A DNA stretch of 64,000 nucleotides, from contig CAUYUJ010020153.1 in the NCBI GenBank assembly GCA_963575745.1, forward strand, positions 62,001 to 126,000. The letters run 5' to 3'. Positions 53,058 to 64,000 of the stretch are shown piece after piece. Source of the DNA: Prorocentrum cordatum. Lineage: Eukaryota; Sar; Dinophyceae; Prorocentrales; Prorocentraceae. Numbering within the stretch: the stretch's first letter is position 1; every line of letters starts with the position of its first letter. The position numbers and the translations under genes were made by a program. The notes under the pieces were generated by a model. It had not been told where the DNA came from. It saw nothing but the letters and a program-made list of their open reading frames with translations, and searched no databases.

Positions 53058-54300
53058 TCAGGAGTTGGCCATCTCCTGCGTGATATCGAAGGTCTTGAGG
53101 CTGTCCATTTCGGGGTGAATGTCCATCTGCGCGTTGGCGCTTTCGGCCAGCGTGAAGAGTGCCCATGCGTCCTCTCCCCAAGCCATGAACAACACACCTT
53201 TCGCGGGGTTGCTTCCGGTCTTCATGCAACTGAGGTCTAGCAGGTTGGTGCGCTTCAGGTGATCCACGAACTGCTGCCAGAGCTGGCCGAGAAAGCGATT
53301 CTTCTTGCAGACGTCAAGCGATGCATCCATCCGTGCTCGAAGAGGATGGCGTCGTTGCCATCGGTCAGTCCAGGACAAACCTTCAGCGCGGACCTTGTCT
53401 AGAAACGTTCGAGCGTGCAGGTTGGATCCGAACTTGATCGAGTAGCTGCGGTTCAGGTTGCATGCTTTGACCTCGGCATGAACGGCCATGTCCTGGGGCG
53501 TCGCGTCGACGACAGCTTCGGCGTGGGCGCGCATGACCGCGGCGAACATCTGGTTCGAAAAGCCGCCAATCCAAACCTTGCACGGGTCCGACTCGCAGGC
53601 GCCCCTCGCGAGGACGCTGGCGGCAGCCGAGGTTGCGGAGCCCGCCGAGGAGGGCGGCCGCGAGGCCGTCCCGCTGGAGCAGGAAGTCGACAGCGAGGAG
53701 GACAGGGACTTCAGCTTCTGGTCGAGCTTCTCCTCGAGCCTCCTTGCCTCAAACTGCATGAGGGCCGCGGAGCCCTGGGCATCCTCGATCGCCTTCCGCG
53801 TCTCCTTCGCCTGCTGGTCCATCCTCTCGTTCAGCTCGCCGATGGCCTGGTCGTGCTTCTGCAGGGCGGTGTCAATCTCAGTCTTGGTGGCGATGGCTTC
53901 CTTTTTTCCTGTCAGCTTCCATGGATTTCACGAGTTCAACAGGTCGGCGAGAGACGGCTGAGGTGGTTCTTCTTTCATGGGTTCCTCAGTGGCGGCGGTA
54001 GCGGGCGAACTGCTCATTCCCCCAGGATCAGCTCCGTCACCTTGGCCACGCTCCTCAGCGTTCTCCTCTTTGCAGTCCTCGTCGGGGAAGTCTTTGACCT
54101 CGTCGCGGGCGAGGTCGAAGTGTTCAGGTGCTGCGGGTCCTGGCTCCTGTGGCGGCGCGGTCGACCCGTCCTCAACCTCCATCGGACCGAAAGCGGAGGT
54201 GGGCTTCTGGTGCAACGCGGGGTCGGCGCACTCGCCCATGGTCTCGTCATTGTCTGAGCCGGCGTCGTGAACAACATGGGCCTTCGCAGCGCGACCATCA
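53058..54300 (-). pseudogene. LINE-3 ORF1 protein with one TGA
   Basis: One frame from the N-terminal acidic region (EHFDLARDEVKDFPDEDCKE) to TGA at 53928-53930, continuing in the same frame as GKKEAIATKTEIDTALQKHD, a coiled coil to about 53700. A folded domain follows (CKVWIGGFSNQMFAAVMRAH, YSIKFGSNLHARTFLDKVRA), resembling an RNA-binding fold. It ends at TAG 53058. ORF1 binds LINE RNA. The start is uncertain because the frame stays open into Arg-rich sequence to 54845. Confidence 0.65.
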
Positions 54301-54845
54301 GGGCGCGCGGCAGCCGCTACCTCGGGCCCGCGCCTGCGGCCGTGATCCTTCCAAGGGTCGTCGGACAGGAGCGGACCGAAGGCGCTGGAACACTTGCCTG
54401 GGAGTGTCGTTCTCTTGCTTGGGTCCGAATGGCGATGGCTGCGCGCGCCCCCCGCTCGAAGCCGCCCCAGGGCAGGCTGCCTTGGGGGCGGCGCCGTCGG
54501 CGCTGACCATCGCGGGATCCACTGGAGTGACGCGCGCGGCGTCGAACAAAACTGGGAGAGGGGGTGCCCGTCAGTGCGCGACACGCTGGATCGCTCGAAA
54601 GAGAGCTGCCCGCTCACATGGGACCTGATCCCACTCGAGCCAACATGGCAACGGAGGAGGGGGGCGAGGAGGAGAAGGAGGCTGGGAGATTTGGCGAGCG
54701 CGCGTTCCTTGAGCCGCCGCAAGAGCAAGCCGAGCTCGGGCCGCCTGAGGAGGTGGAGGCGGACGGCCTCGGAACTGCAGCTGCTCCTCCCCCGACCTCG
54801 GGCCCTGGGGCGGCGACCGACGGGAATGGGGCCGTTAGCAAACAC

Positions 54846-55190
54846 AGTTTTGGGAAATGGTAAATGTCAGAGAATAGTAAGCACAATGCAACATATGAAA
54901 CAAACGATGCATGCTAGAAACAAGCAGCAAAGCGAGCTGAGAGGGGAGAGAAGGGTAGCCAGATTTAAATACGTAAAGATCCGTCACCGTACCCTTCAGG
55001 CACGACTTGGAGTGTCCCCGGGTCCCTTGTTGGATCCCCTGCAGCCCCAATTCTCAATCCTGGAGATTCTTCACGGGGCATGGGCAAGAAATTGCCAAAT
55101 CTCTTGGGTTGTGCCGCGTGGTCCGTTGGGCACGTCGGATCTTGTCGGGTCAATTTTTCTGACCCAGGAGTGTCCCGGGACGAGCCGAAA
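54846..55190. other. no gene seen
   Basis: AT-richer spacer upstream of LINE-3. I see no coding or RNA feature. Confidence 0.5.
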
Positions 55191-55910
55191 CGACCCCGGA
55201 AAAGGCCACCCAAAATGGCCTAAGAAGGCTCCCAGTCGCCAAAAAACCGCCCCAAAACCGAAACAGTGTTTCCAGACGGCCCGAAGTGCGCCCAGACAGC
55301 CCCAAGAGCCCTCCCAAAAGCGCCCCAAGAGGCAATCATCATGCATTTTCCCTTGGCGTTTGAATAATTTGGGCCGTATCGCTCCCTCGGCTACGCGACG
55401 CTCTCAGACGGCTACAGAGGACCCTCAAAATGGCCGCCAGATGGCCCACGACGCCTCCGAAAAAGGCTCCAAGACCATCCCCCACACGGCGCGAAAACGG
55501 CCCGAAAAATGTCCAAAACAGCCAGGGAAACCTCCAAGCCGGCTCCAAAAAGGGGCCCGCACAGGGGGGCACGAACGGACATTTCTAGTCCTCGGCCCCG
55601 AGAAGCCCCGAGGTCCCAAGAGGCCCCCAGGAGGCTCCAAGAGACCCCCCAGGAGGCCCCCACAGGAAGCCCCCCTCGGGAGCCTCCGAGAGGCCACGAC
55701 GAGGCCCCGAAGAGGCCCCCACGAGGCCCGAAAGACATCTACAAATAATCGAAAGAGGTCCCTAAGAGGCCCCCAAACAGCCCCCCAGCTGCTTCTGCGC
55801 TGCCTCCAGGAAGACCCCGACAACCCAAAAAACACCCAAGAGGCCTCTCACCTACGACCCAAGCGCGATGGCGGGGTGGGCCGAAGGCCATTCGATATCG
55901 CTCGTACTCG
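55190..55910 (+). repeat. AAAATGGCC / AAGAGGCCCC array
   Basis: Degenerate units of the same style as the 42-45 kb arrays (CCCAAAATGGCCTAAGAAGG, CCAAGAGGCCCCCAGGAGG). The array ends in a 60-bp stretch (55845-55905, GACCCAAGCGCGATGGCGGG) that recurs at 57360-57420. Confidence 0.75.
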
Positions 55911-56415
55911 GGGACGAGCACCTACGAGGTCCTCAGGGGGAGCCTTGGCGGGCGCTTTGGAGAGCCCGGCGAGGGCTATGGCCGTTCGGCGAACTGCATG
56001 TCAATTGCCAATCCGCCTTTCCTCTGCGGGTGAAGGGGCGGCGGAGTTGGTCGGGCGGAATTGCGAATATGAAGGGCAACCACAAGTGCCTCGATAACTC
56101 GTGCACTCGGGGCGCGGTCCTATCCGAGCCTCGATGCGAGATTCTGGGGCCGGGGGCCCAGGTTCCCGCCCGGGCATGCCCGCGACCACATGTCAAGGCA
56201 CCGGATGCAATGCTTGAGTGTGTCTACCGAGCCTGCATCACACGAGCGCACGCACCATCAACGGGCGATCCCTCTAGGAGCGCGCCATCTGGCTGTCGCG
56301 AGCCAGGCCCCCGACATCGTCTTCAACGCAGCAGACAACCAGAAGGGGCGAAAGTCCCCGAGGGGCTCCGAAGATAAGGGCCATAAGACTGGCTCAACCC
56401 CGATCGCCCGCGTTT
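55911..56415. other. no gene seen
   Basis: Mixed GC-rich sequence between repeats; no recognisable coding, RNA or regulatory feature. Confidence 0.4.
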
Positions 56416-57180
56416 TCAGACGCCGCGCGGGGGCGGGGTGGAAGCGATCGGGGAACAGCGACGCGCGCAGACATGCCGCGAGGATTTGTTGCGCCTTCGC
56501 ACGCGGAGGCCGCGCCGCTTGCGCGCCGCGCAAGCTCGCAGGGCGGCGCGCGAAGGGCCCGCGACGACGCGGGAACTCACGTCGGCAGCCCGCGGGGGGG
56601 CTGCAGCCTCGCGCTCAATGGCCATGTCTGGACCCTTGAAGAAGACCACGAACGGCGCCGTCTGCCAGAATGCAAGCGCCACCTTCCCAGGGCCGAGGGC
56701 GGCGAGCGCGCCGCGGTCCTCCATCTGCTTGGACAGCCACTCATCCAGGGAACACCAGTTCGCGACCACGCCGTTGGCCGCGCGCATCAGAGTAGCCGCG
56801 CCCACCGCCAGCATCGAGCGCGGGCGGGCGGAGGGCCGCGCGCCCCGGGGCAGGCTGTCGCCCCGGGCGAAAGACTGGGGCGGCACCCCCCAGACCTTCA
56901 GCGGAACCCGCGCCTCCCGAGCGCGCGAGGTGCTGGGCATTGGGCAGAATGTTCGAAATGTAATCCAAGACGAGGTTGAACGCGCTCGTCGCGGCGCGGT
57001 CGAAGTCTATGTCGGTGCGTTGGCAACGACAAACTCGAAGACTCTCGCCGCGCAGTTGTCGGCGGCCTTGCGCCAGATGTCAGCCTCTGAAGCCCTGGGG
57101 CCGATCGCGGCGTCGAGGTGCTGAGCGCGCCAAACGACGCTGAATCTCGCCCAGTCGGACAGGAGGTCCGCTCGCCAAGC
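56416..57180 (-). pseudogene. possible degraded host coding exons
   Basis: Several minus-strand stretches look more protein-like than the surrounding repeats: DWARFSVVWRAQHLDAAIG and ADNCAARVFEFVVANAPT (57170-57030), TDIDFDRAATSAFNLVLDYI and SNILPNAQHLARS (57035-56930), and GVVANWCSLDEWLSKQMEDR with GKVALAFWQTAPFVVFFKG (56780-56630). They lie in different frames and could be exons or a broken ORF. I recognise no family. The region is flanked by repeats on both sides. Confidence 0.3.
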
Positions 57181-57576
57181 GTCGCGCGCCAGTCGCCCCC
57201 CCCCCCCCCCCTCCGGAGCCCCCCAGCCCCCCCCCGAAGAAAAAAACCGGAAGGCGCCCGCGACGCTCCACGAGGCCCAGAAACAAGCCCCCAAGACGCC
57301 CCCGAAAAGCCTCCGACAGGCAGCCTAAGATCACATTGCATTTGTGATGCACGCAGGAGGCCCCTGGCCCACGACCCAGGCGCGGCGGCGGGATGGGCCG
57401 AGGGCCGCTACGCCGAGGTGGCATCGACTCTTGTCTTTGGTCCAGTCTCGAAGAGCTGCTGAGGCCGCGTTGGGGCGATCGTCGATCTGCCTTCGCGCGC
57501 TTGTCGGCCCCCTCGCAGCAATCCCAAGCTTCTTCGCCCCCCCGCCAGGGTAGGCGGAACCGGCCGCGCGGCGTCT

Positions 57577-57582
<6 letters not shown>

Positions 57583-57653
<71 letters not shown>
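57583..57653 (+). repeat. (GA)n microsatellite
   Basis: About 70 bp of pure GA repeats. Confidence 0.95.
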
Positions 57654-57656
<3 letters not shown>

Positions 57657-57709
57657 GACATTCTCTTGGCGAAGGACCCAATCATATGCAGTTGTGGGCA
57701 CCGAAGTTG

Positions 57710-59310
<1,601 letters not shown>

Positions 59311-59379
59311 GGGCAGGCGGGGCGCGCGCGCGGGCGGTGGGGAGAGGAGAGGGGGGTGGGCCAGATCGACCAGGGCGGG

Positions 59380-59620
59380 ATGTAATCCCGGGGGCTCCTG
59401 AGACCTCCCGGGACCTGTCGGCGGCTCCTTGGGTGTCCTGGGGCCGCGCCGTGGCATCCTAGAAACTCCTGCGGTGTCGCGGGAATTCCTGGTGCCTCCT
59501 GGGGCTTCCTGAAGCCCTCTTGGGGGTTCCTGATGTTCTTCTGGGGCCTCCTGAGACCTCCTCTGGTTTCGCGGGGCCCCCCGGGGCACCCCGGCGCTTT
59601 CTAGCGCCTCCTGGGGGGGG
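59380..59620 (+). repeat. degenerate CTCCTGGGG repeat
   Basis: Irregular units of the form GGGGCCTCCTGAGACCTCCT. Similar in style to the interior of the TIR insertion near 6400-6815. Confidence 0.6.
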
Positions 59621-59639
59621 GGGGGCGGGATAGTGGCGA

Positions 59640-61410
59640 GGGCCCTCGATGTCGTCGTCGCCGTCGTCGTCGATGCCATCGTCGTCGTCGTCTTCGCCGT
59701 CGCCGTCGCGGCCGCGCGCGCGCGCGCAGCGACGGCGACCGCGGGGGGGGGGGGGGGGCGGCGACAGGCGGCGTTCCCGCGGGCCCCGCCAGAACGCGCC
59801 CCGCCAAGGGCGGGGGCCCTGTGGCCCCAGAGCCTACCTGACGAAACGCACTGTGATTAAGCTGTGCCACTGCGTGCTGTGACAGATGAAAGGCTTTCTG
59901 TCGTTGTCGCTGTCCTGGAGATGTCGGGCGCGGGTTGGGGGCGCGAGGCCCGTCGTCGTCACCGCCGCTGCGCGGTCGTTCACTAGTCATAAGTTCAAGC
60001 AATGAAAATGCGCAAATATACATTATCATGCACCGCGGAGCCCTCCAGAATCGCGCCAAACACGCTCGATTGTTGCATTGTTCTGCTGCGCCGACGATTC
60101 CCGGACAGTTGTCGACGCCCCCGGGCCCTCCCTGACTATATATGAATAGCCCGAAACCAATGTTTTTTTTTAGGGGGGGGCGTGGTTCTTGACAGCCCCA
60201 CGAGAAAACAATTCGGTTTTATATAGCACAATCGGACCCGCGAGGCCCTCACTGCGCGCCGTGCACGAACCGCTTCGCCGCAGAGGCACGCGCGCGCCAA
60301 ACGCGGCAGCGCGCGCTGTCGCCGCCGCGAGCGGCTCAACAGGTCATGGCGACGCCACGCGGCGCAGCACGTCCTCCAAACGCGCGCGCCGTCTGCTAGC
60401 GAAGCTTCTGTCAAGGGGGCAATTTCCAGATTAGCGTTTGAATGCTTTGAAGATGCTTGGGGAATTCGCCACCATATTACTTTTGCGATTTAAACTATTA
60501 TCCCTGTAGAGGGGCGCGCCCGACTTAAGGCAGGCAGCGCGCGCGCCCGAGCAGCCGGGGGCGGGCCTCGGCGCCGAACCGCCCCCCCGCCTCGAGGGCG
60601 AAGGGCGTCAGCTGGGCGCTCGGGTTGCGGGCGTGCTTCTCCCGTTCGCCGCGCGCGCCCCGGCGCGCAGCCACGCGCGGCTCGGCCTGTGCGCCGGCTG
60701 CGGGGTGGCGATCAAATGCGTCGAGCCACCGGGCCCCGTCGTCTTCCTGGCGCTCCAGGCCCAGGTCCATGACGGCGCGTTCGAGCGGGCCGACCGGGCG
60801 CCGGGGGCCCCGAGTCGGCGCCCTCGAGCATGCTCGAAGAGAGTCAGGCCGCTCGCCGCGCACGCGTTGGAGGAGCCTGGCGACCCTTCGGGCGAGCCCG
60901 CCGCGGCGCGCCAGCACTCTCCTGCCCAGCTGGCAATTCGCCAGGGCGCGGCAGCTGACAACCGCGCTCGTCCAGCCCCGGCGCAGCCAGCTCCGTCGGC
61001 GCCGCGCAAGCAGCAGGCGGCCCCCGCCCCCGCGAGCTCCTGCTGGCTGAGCTCCGCGCGCGGAAGCTGCAGCCGCCACCGGGTGCTGGTCTCTCAAAAT
61101 AGGCGTCCACCCACGCGCAGAACACGTCCTCTGGGTAAATCGGGCAGGCGCCGCTTCCGCTGCTGGCCGCGCCCCGAAGCACGGCCTGCCCGGAGGGGTG
61201 CACGCGTCGCAGCAGAGCTGCTCGCTGGTTGCTTTGTACTTTCTCCGTATAGGCCTTGTCTCAAAGGTGTCTGCAGCGCAGTCGCCGGGCCCCCGCCCGC
61301 CGCGGGTGGCGGGGCCTCGCGCCGCGACTCAGGCGTTGCAAGCGGCGCGGCAGGCAATGTGCCGTGCGGGTCGCGCTCCGCCTGGCCATCATCAGGCCCC
61401 CTTTCCGTTT
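59640..61410. other. no gene seen
   Basis: GC-rich DNA with a GTCGTC trinucleotide patch (59645-59700) and AT-richer stretches around 60000-60230 and 60430-60520. Open frames on both strands are Arg/Ala/Pro-rich and look like chance. No RNA gene recognised. Confidence 0.45.
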
Positions 61411-61415
61411 CTCAC

Positions 61416-61890
61416 GATTCTTCAAAATTCCACGCGTCTCCCCTGGCGGCATGGCGGATGCGTCGCACCTTCTAGCGCCCCGGTGTGCGGCCACCGCGCG
61501 GCGCGGGGGCTTGGGGTCTGGATGGGGCGATGGAAAGGCTGTTTCGGGTTCCTTCGGGCCGCGTTCGGATTCCTCGGGTGCCCAAGAATCAGAGTTTCCA
61601 AGATGTGCGCGATTCTCTCCCAGCCTCCATGCGGTTCCACTGGCGACGTCGCACCTGCGCCGCGCCTGCGGGCATCCCGCTACGCGATCACCGCGCGGGA
61701 TGGCGGGGGGATGGGGTCTGCGTGAAACGATAGTTGTCGGGCGCCCTCAGGCCGCGCCAGGATTCTTCGTGTGCCCCAATAACCATCAGGTTTCCTCGTG
61801 GCGTCAATGACTCTTCCAGGTTCCACGCGGTGCTTTTGGCGGCATCACAGTTACGTCGCATCTGCTGGTGCCCCGCCGCAGGAGTTCCCA
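61416..61890 (+). repeat. tandem repeat of about 196 bp, 2.4 units
   Basis: Units start at 61416, 61611 and 61809 with GATTCT or GACTCT. Each carries TTCCACGCG or a variant, GGCGGCAT, GTCGCA, and a GCGCC-type end. Moderately diverged. Confidence 0.7.
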
Positions 61891-62450
61891 GGCAATCTTA
61901 AATGCCCAGGCGGTACCAGGCGCACCCAGGCGTTCCCTGCGCCCCCAAACGCCCCCGAGCGCTCCCAGGCGCCCCCGCGCGTTCCCAAGCGCTCTGAAGC
62001 CTTCCTGGCGCTCCCAGGAGCTCCCAGGCGTAACAAAATGATCACACATGCTCCCATGCATTCCCAAAGGCTGCCATGCGCTCCGAGGCGCCCCCGTGCG
62101 TTCGCAAGCGCCCCCGGGCGCTCCCAAGCGCCCCCACGCGTTCCCGAACGCGCCCAAACCTTCCCAAACGTTCCCAAGCCCTCACAGGTTCGCTCCCAGG
62201 CGCTCCTGGGCGCCCCCAGGCGCCCCTAAGCGTTCTCCCCCCCCCAAGCGCCCCCAGGCCTCTCAAGCAGTCCCAGACGCTGCCTGGCGCTCCCAAGCGC
62301 CCCCATGCATTTCCGCAGGCCTCCCCAGGCGCTGTCAAGCGTCCTCAAACGCTCCCAGGCGTCCTCATCGCTCTGAAACGCTTACACGTGCTCTCCGCAC
62401 TCCAAAGGCGCCCCCCAGGCGCCCCCGTGCACTCGCGAATGCCCCCACGC
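61890..62450 (+). repeat. decamer array (GCGCTCCCAG / GCGCCCCCAG)
   Basis: Degenerate units of about 10 bp such as GCGCTCCCAAGCGCCCCCAC, alternating CTCCC, CCCCC and TTCCC. Confidence 0.85.
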
Positions 62451-62589
62451 GTGTTCAATCCCACCAGCCCTCTGGGCGTAGGTGGTCTAGAGCAGATCCT
62501 CTTCCACCCCTCCCTCTTCCCCCTTGGGGAGGGGTTTACCCCTCCCCCTACCCCCTCCCCTGGACCTGGACGGGGGGGGCCGCGGGTAG

Positions 62590-63165
62590 TTAGAGCGTCC
62601 AAGATGGCCCAAGACGGCTCCAAGAGCGCCTCAGAGAACCCAAGATGAGCTCCAAGATGGCTCAAGATAGCGCAAGATCGCTCACGATGGCTCCTAAGAT
62701 GGTTCCAAGAAGCCCAAAGACGGCCCCAAGATAACTCCAAGTGGCCAAACAGCTCCCCAAGGAGGCCCCGAAGAGGCCAAAATCGTCCCAAAACCTAAGG
62801 AAAATCAATGATTTTTGCTTTCTCGCCTTTTCGCTTCCGATGGCCATCCGAGGCCTGGAGATGGCTCCAAGATGGCCCAAGAGGGCCCCAAGAGAGCCCC
62901 AAAAGAGCCCCAAGACGGCCCCAAGAGCGCCCAAGAGCACTCCAAGAGCGTTCCAAGAGGGGTCCAAGAGGCGATTTTAGGGGCTTCCGAGGGGGGGCGC
63001 TAATTAAACCCCCCCTCTTGTTTGATCGACTCCCTCCAAGATGGCCCCAAAAGCGCCCCGAAGGCTCCCCAGAGCGCCTCAAGAGGGTCCCAAGAGGCGC
63101 CCAAGATGCCCCAAGGCGCCCAAAAAGCCCTCCAAGAGGCCCTCAAAAGACCCCCAAGAAGCTCC
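62590..63165 (+). repeat. AAGATGGCC / AAGAGCGCC array
   Basis: Same repeat style as at 42-45 kb and 55 kb (CCAAGATGGCCCAAGACGGC). It is interrupted by a non-repetitive piece (62775-62855), and the pyrimidine tract at 63166-63290 follows, as in the composite repeats. Confidence 0.8.
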
Positions 63166-63295
63166 TTCCCCTCCTCCTCCTCCTCCTCCGATTCTTCCTC
63201 CTTCTCCGTCCTCCTCCTCCTCCTCCTCCTCCTCCTCTTCCCCCTCCTCCTCCTCCTCCGACGACGACGACGACGACGACGACGACTCCTCTTCC
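63166..63295 (+). repeat. (TCC)n then (GAC)n microsatellites
   Basis: Near-perfect TCC repeats followed by GACGACGAC. Confidence 0.92.
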
Positions 63296-64000
63296 ATCCT
63301 CCCCCTCTCGGGGTCTGTGACAGCTTCCCCCGCCCTTTGTTATTCTGCATGCTCCCCGACTTCCCTGATCACCTCAACTCCCCTGAGCATCGTTTCTGGA
63401 TGGGCTGGTGGGGATACGCGAAGCGTCAACAATTATTCCGGGAAGCTCTTAGGCACTCCAGGGCCCTCCTTGCTGCGTTTTTTCCCCTACGAAGGATCTT
63501 GATTTCGGGAGCGCATATATTACGGCTTGAACGAAGGATCGTGGCCTCGATAACGATGCTCCACTAGTTGTTCCACAAGAACTCGCAACCACAAAAACGC
63601 GGACCACATGACATTTGTACAGAATCGCGGCCTCGGGGGCATCCTGGATATCTTTCGCGCGGGATCGCGGCATCGGGGGCTTGTTGGCTTGCACGGGGGA
63701 TCGCAGTTCGGCCAAAGCGCTGGGGAGTCTTTGAAACATGTTGCTTGTTTTCTTGACTGGTGGGCTGCTCGCACGACACCCTGATCACCTTCCAACCAAC
63801 AATCTCCTGAGAGGGAGTCGCCACTTCCGTGCTACGCACACGGGGAGGTAGGCGTAGCCCGCCACTGCACCGCTAGGAGACGGGCGAGCTAACGTATGTA
63901 ACTAGCGTTCCGTTCTGCCCGCCGACGTAGTGCAGCTGGCGTTCCGCTGCCCGCTGCGGCCACCAGTCGTTCGCTGCCTGACAACAGTCAGAAGCGGCGC
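63296..64000. other. no gene seen
   Basis: Mixed sequence with a repeated GGATCGCGGCATCGGGGGC motif (63625-63705). No recognisable coding or RNA feature up to the window end. Confidence 0.4.

Larger units (their letters stand above)
49287..54300 (-). mobile_element. LINE-3: APE-type LINE, frame-broken
   Basis: Coding order on the minus strand is ORF1 (about 54300-53058), endonuclease (52895-51301), reverse transcriptase (51614-50323) and C-terminal region (to about 49287). Each part is recognisable but separated by frame changes. The ends are not fixed: I found no target duplication or spliced leader, and the 5' end could lie anywhere from about 54.0 to 54.85 kb. Confidence 0.75.

Noticed and set aside
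53880-53930. Programmed frameshift at the A6 run in LINE-3 ORF1
   Set aside because: The sequences on both sides of the A run are already in the same frame; only the TGA at 53928 interrupts.
54394-56097. Plus-strand open frame of 567 codons
   Set aside because: It runs through LINE-3 antisense and then the AAGAGGCCC array; the sequence is Arg/Pro low complexity.

Overview
The window looks like nuclear DNA of a dinoflagellate. It is GC-rich and packed with retroelement remains. It contains a full 22-nt dinoflagellate spliced leader (DinoSL) at 41294-41315 (minus strand). It also carries element types known to be abundant in dinoflagellates: tyrosine-recombinase retrotransposons, Ty1/copia-like polyproteins and APE-type LINEs. 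I found no confident host gene, rRNA or tRNA; one short stretch (56.4-57.2 kb) could hold degraded host exons. Family calls rest on motifs read by eye.

The left two thirds are nested retroelements, almost all coding on the minus strand. (1) 1-538 and 10130-28.7 kb ('block A'): a decayed copia-like region. In coding order it holds CCCH-finger Gag, DTG protease, HHCC integrase with DDE residues, YVDD reverse transcriptase, RNase H with a methyltransferase-like tail, several unrecognised ORFs, an ADP-ribosyltransferase-like ORF and a broken Tpt1/KptA-like RNA 2'-phosphotransferase. (2) 538-10129: a PAT-type tyrosine-recombinase retrotransposon inserted in block A. It has split direct repeats (A1 - coding - B1A2 - B2), a Gag, RT/RNase H, a tyrosine recombinase and a C5-type methyltransferase. 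Its RT is interrupted by a 2528-bp insertion (4782-7309) with about 42-bp inverted repeats and a 5-bp target duplication. (3) 28.7-42.2 kb ('block B'): a second copia-like region with Gag, CCHC knuckle, KptA-like domain, RING-H2 finger and retropepsin-like domain. (4) 36128-41315: a LINE inserted in the block B gag with a 19-bp target duplication. Its 5' end is exactly the spliced leader.

Blocks A and B each carry their own family of tiny dispersed palindromes inside the coding sequence: CGGCT-N-AGCCG (11 nt) in A and GCRGG-NNNN-CCYGC (14 nt) in B. At two sites in A, subtracting exactly 11 nt re-phases two recognisable protein segments. I regard these mini-palindromes and the spliced-leader-capped LINE as the most interesting content.

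From 42.2 to 46.6 kb there are three copies of a composite repeat (degenerate AAGACGGCC array, pyrimidine microsatellite, conserved block of about 170 bp). From 46.6 to 54.3 kb two further LINEs lie tail to tail: one on the plus strand, truncated after its endonuclease, and one on the minus strand with ORF1, EN and RT, all frame-broken. From 54.8 kb to the end the DNA is mostly repeats: a 90-125-bp minisatellite with embedded (TG)n and poly-G, a tandem repeat of about 196 bp, a decamer array and AAGATGGCC arrays. Nothing I could read there is convincingly coding apart from 56.4-57.2 kb.
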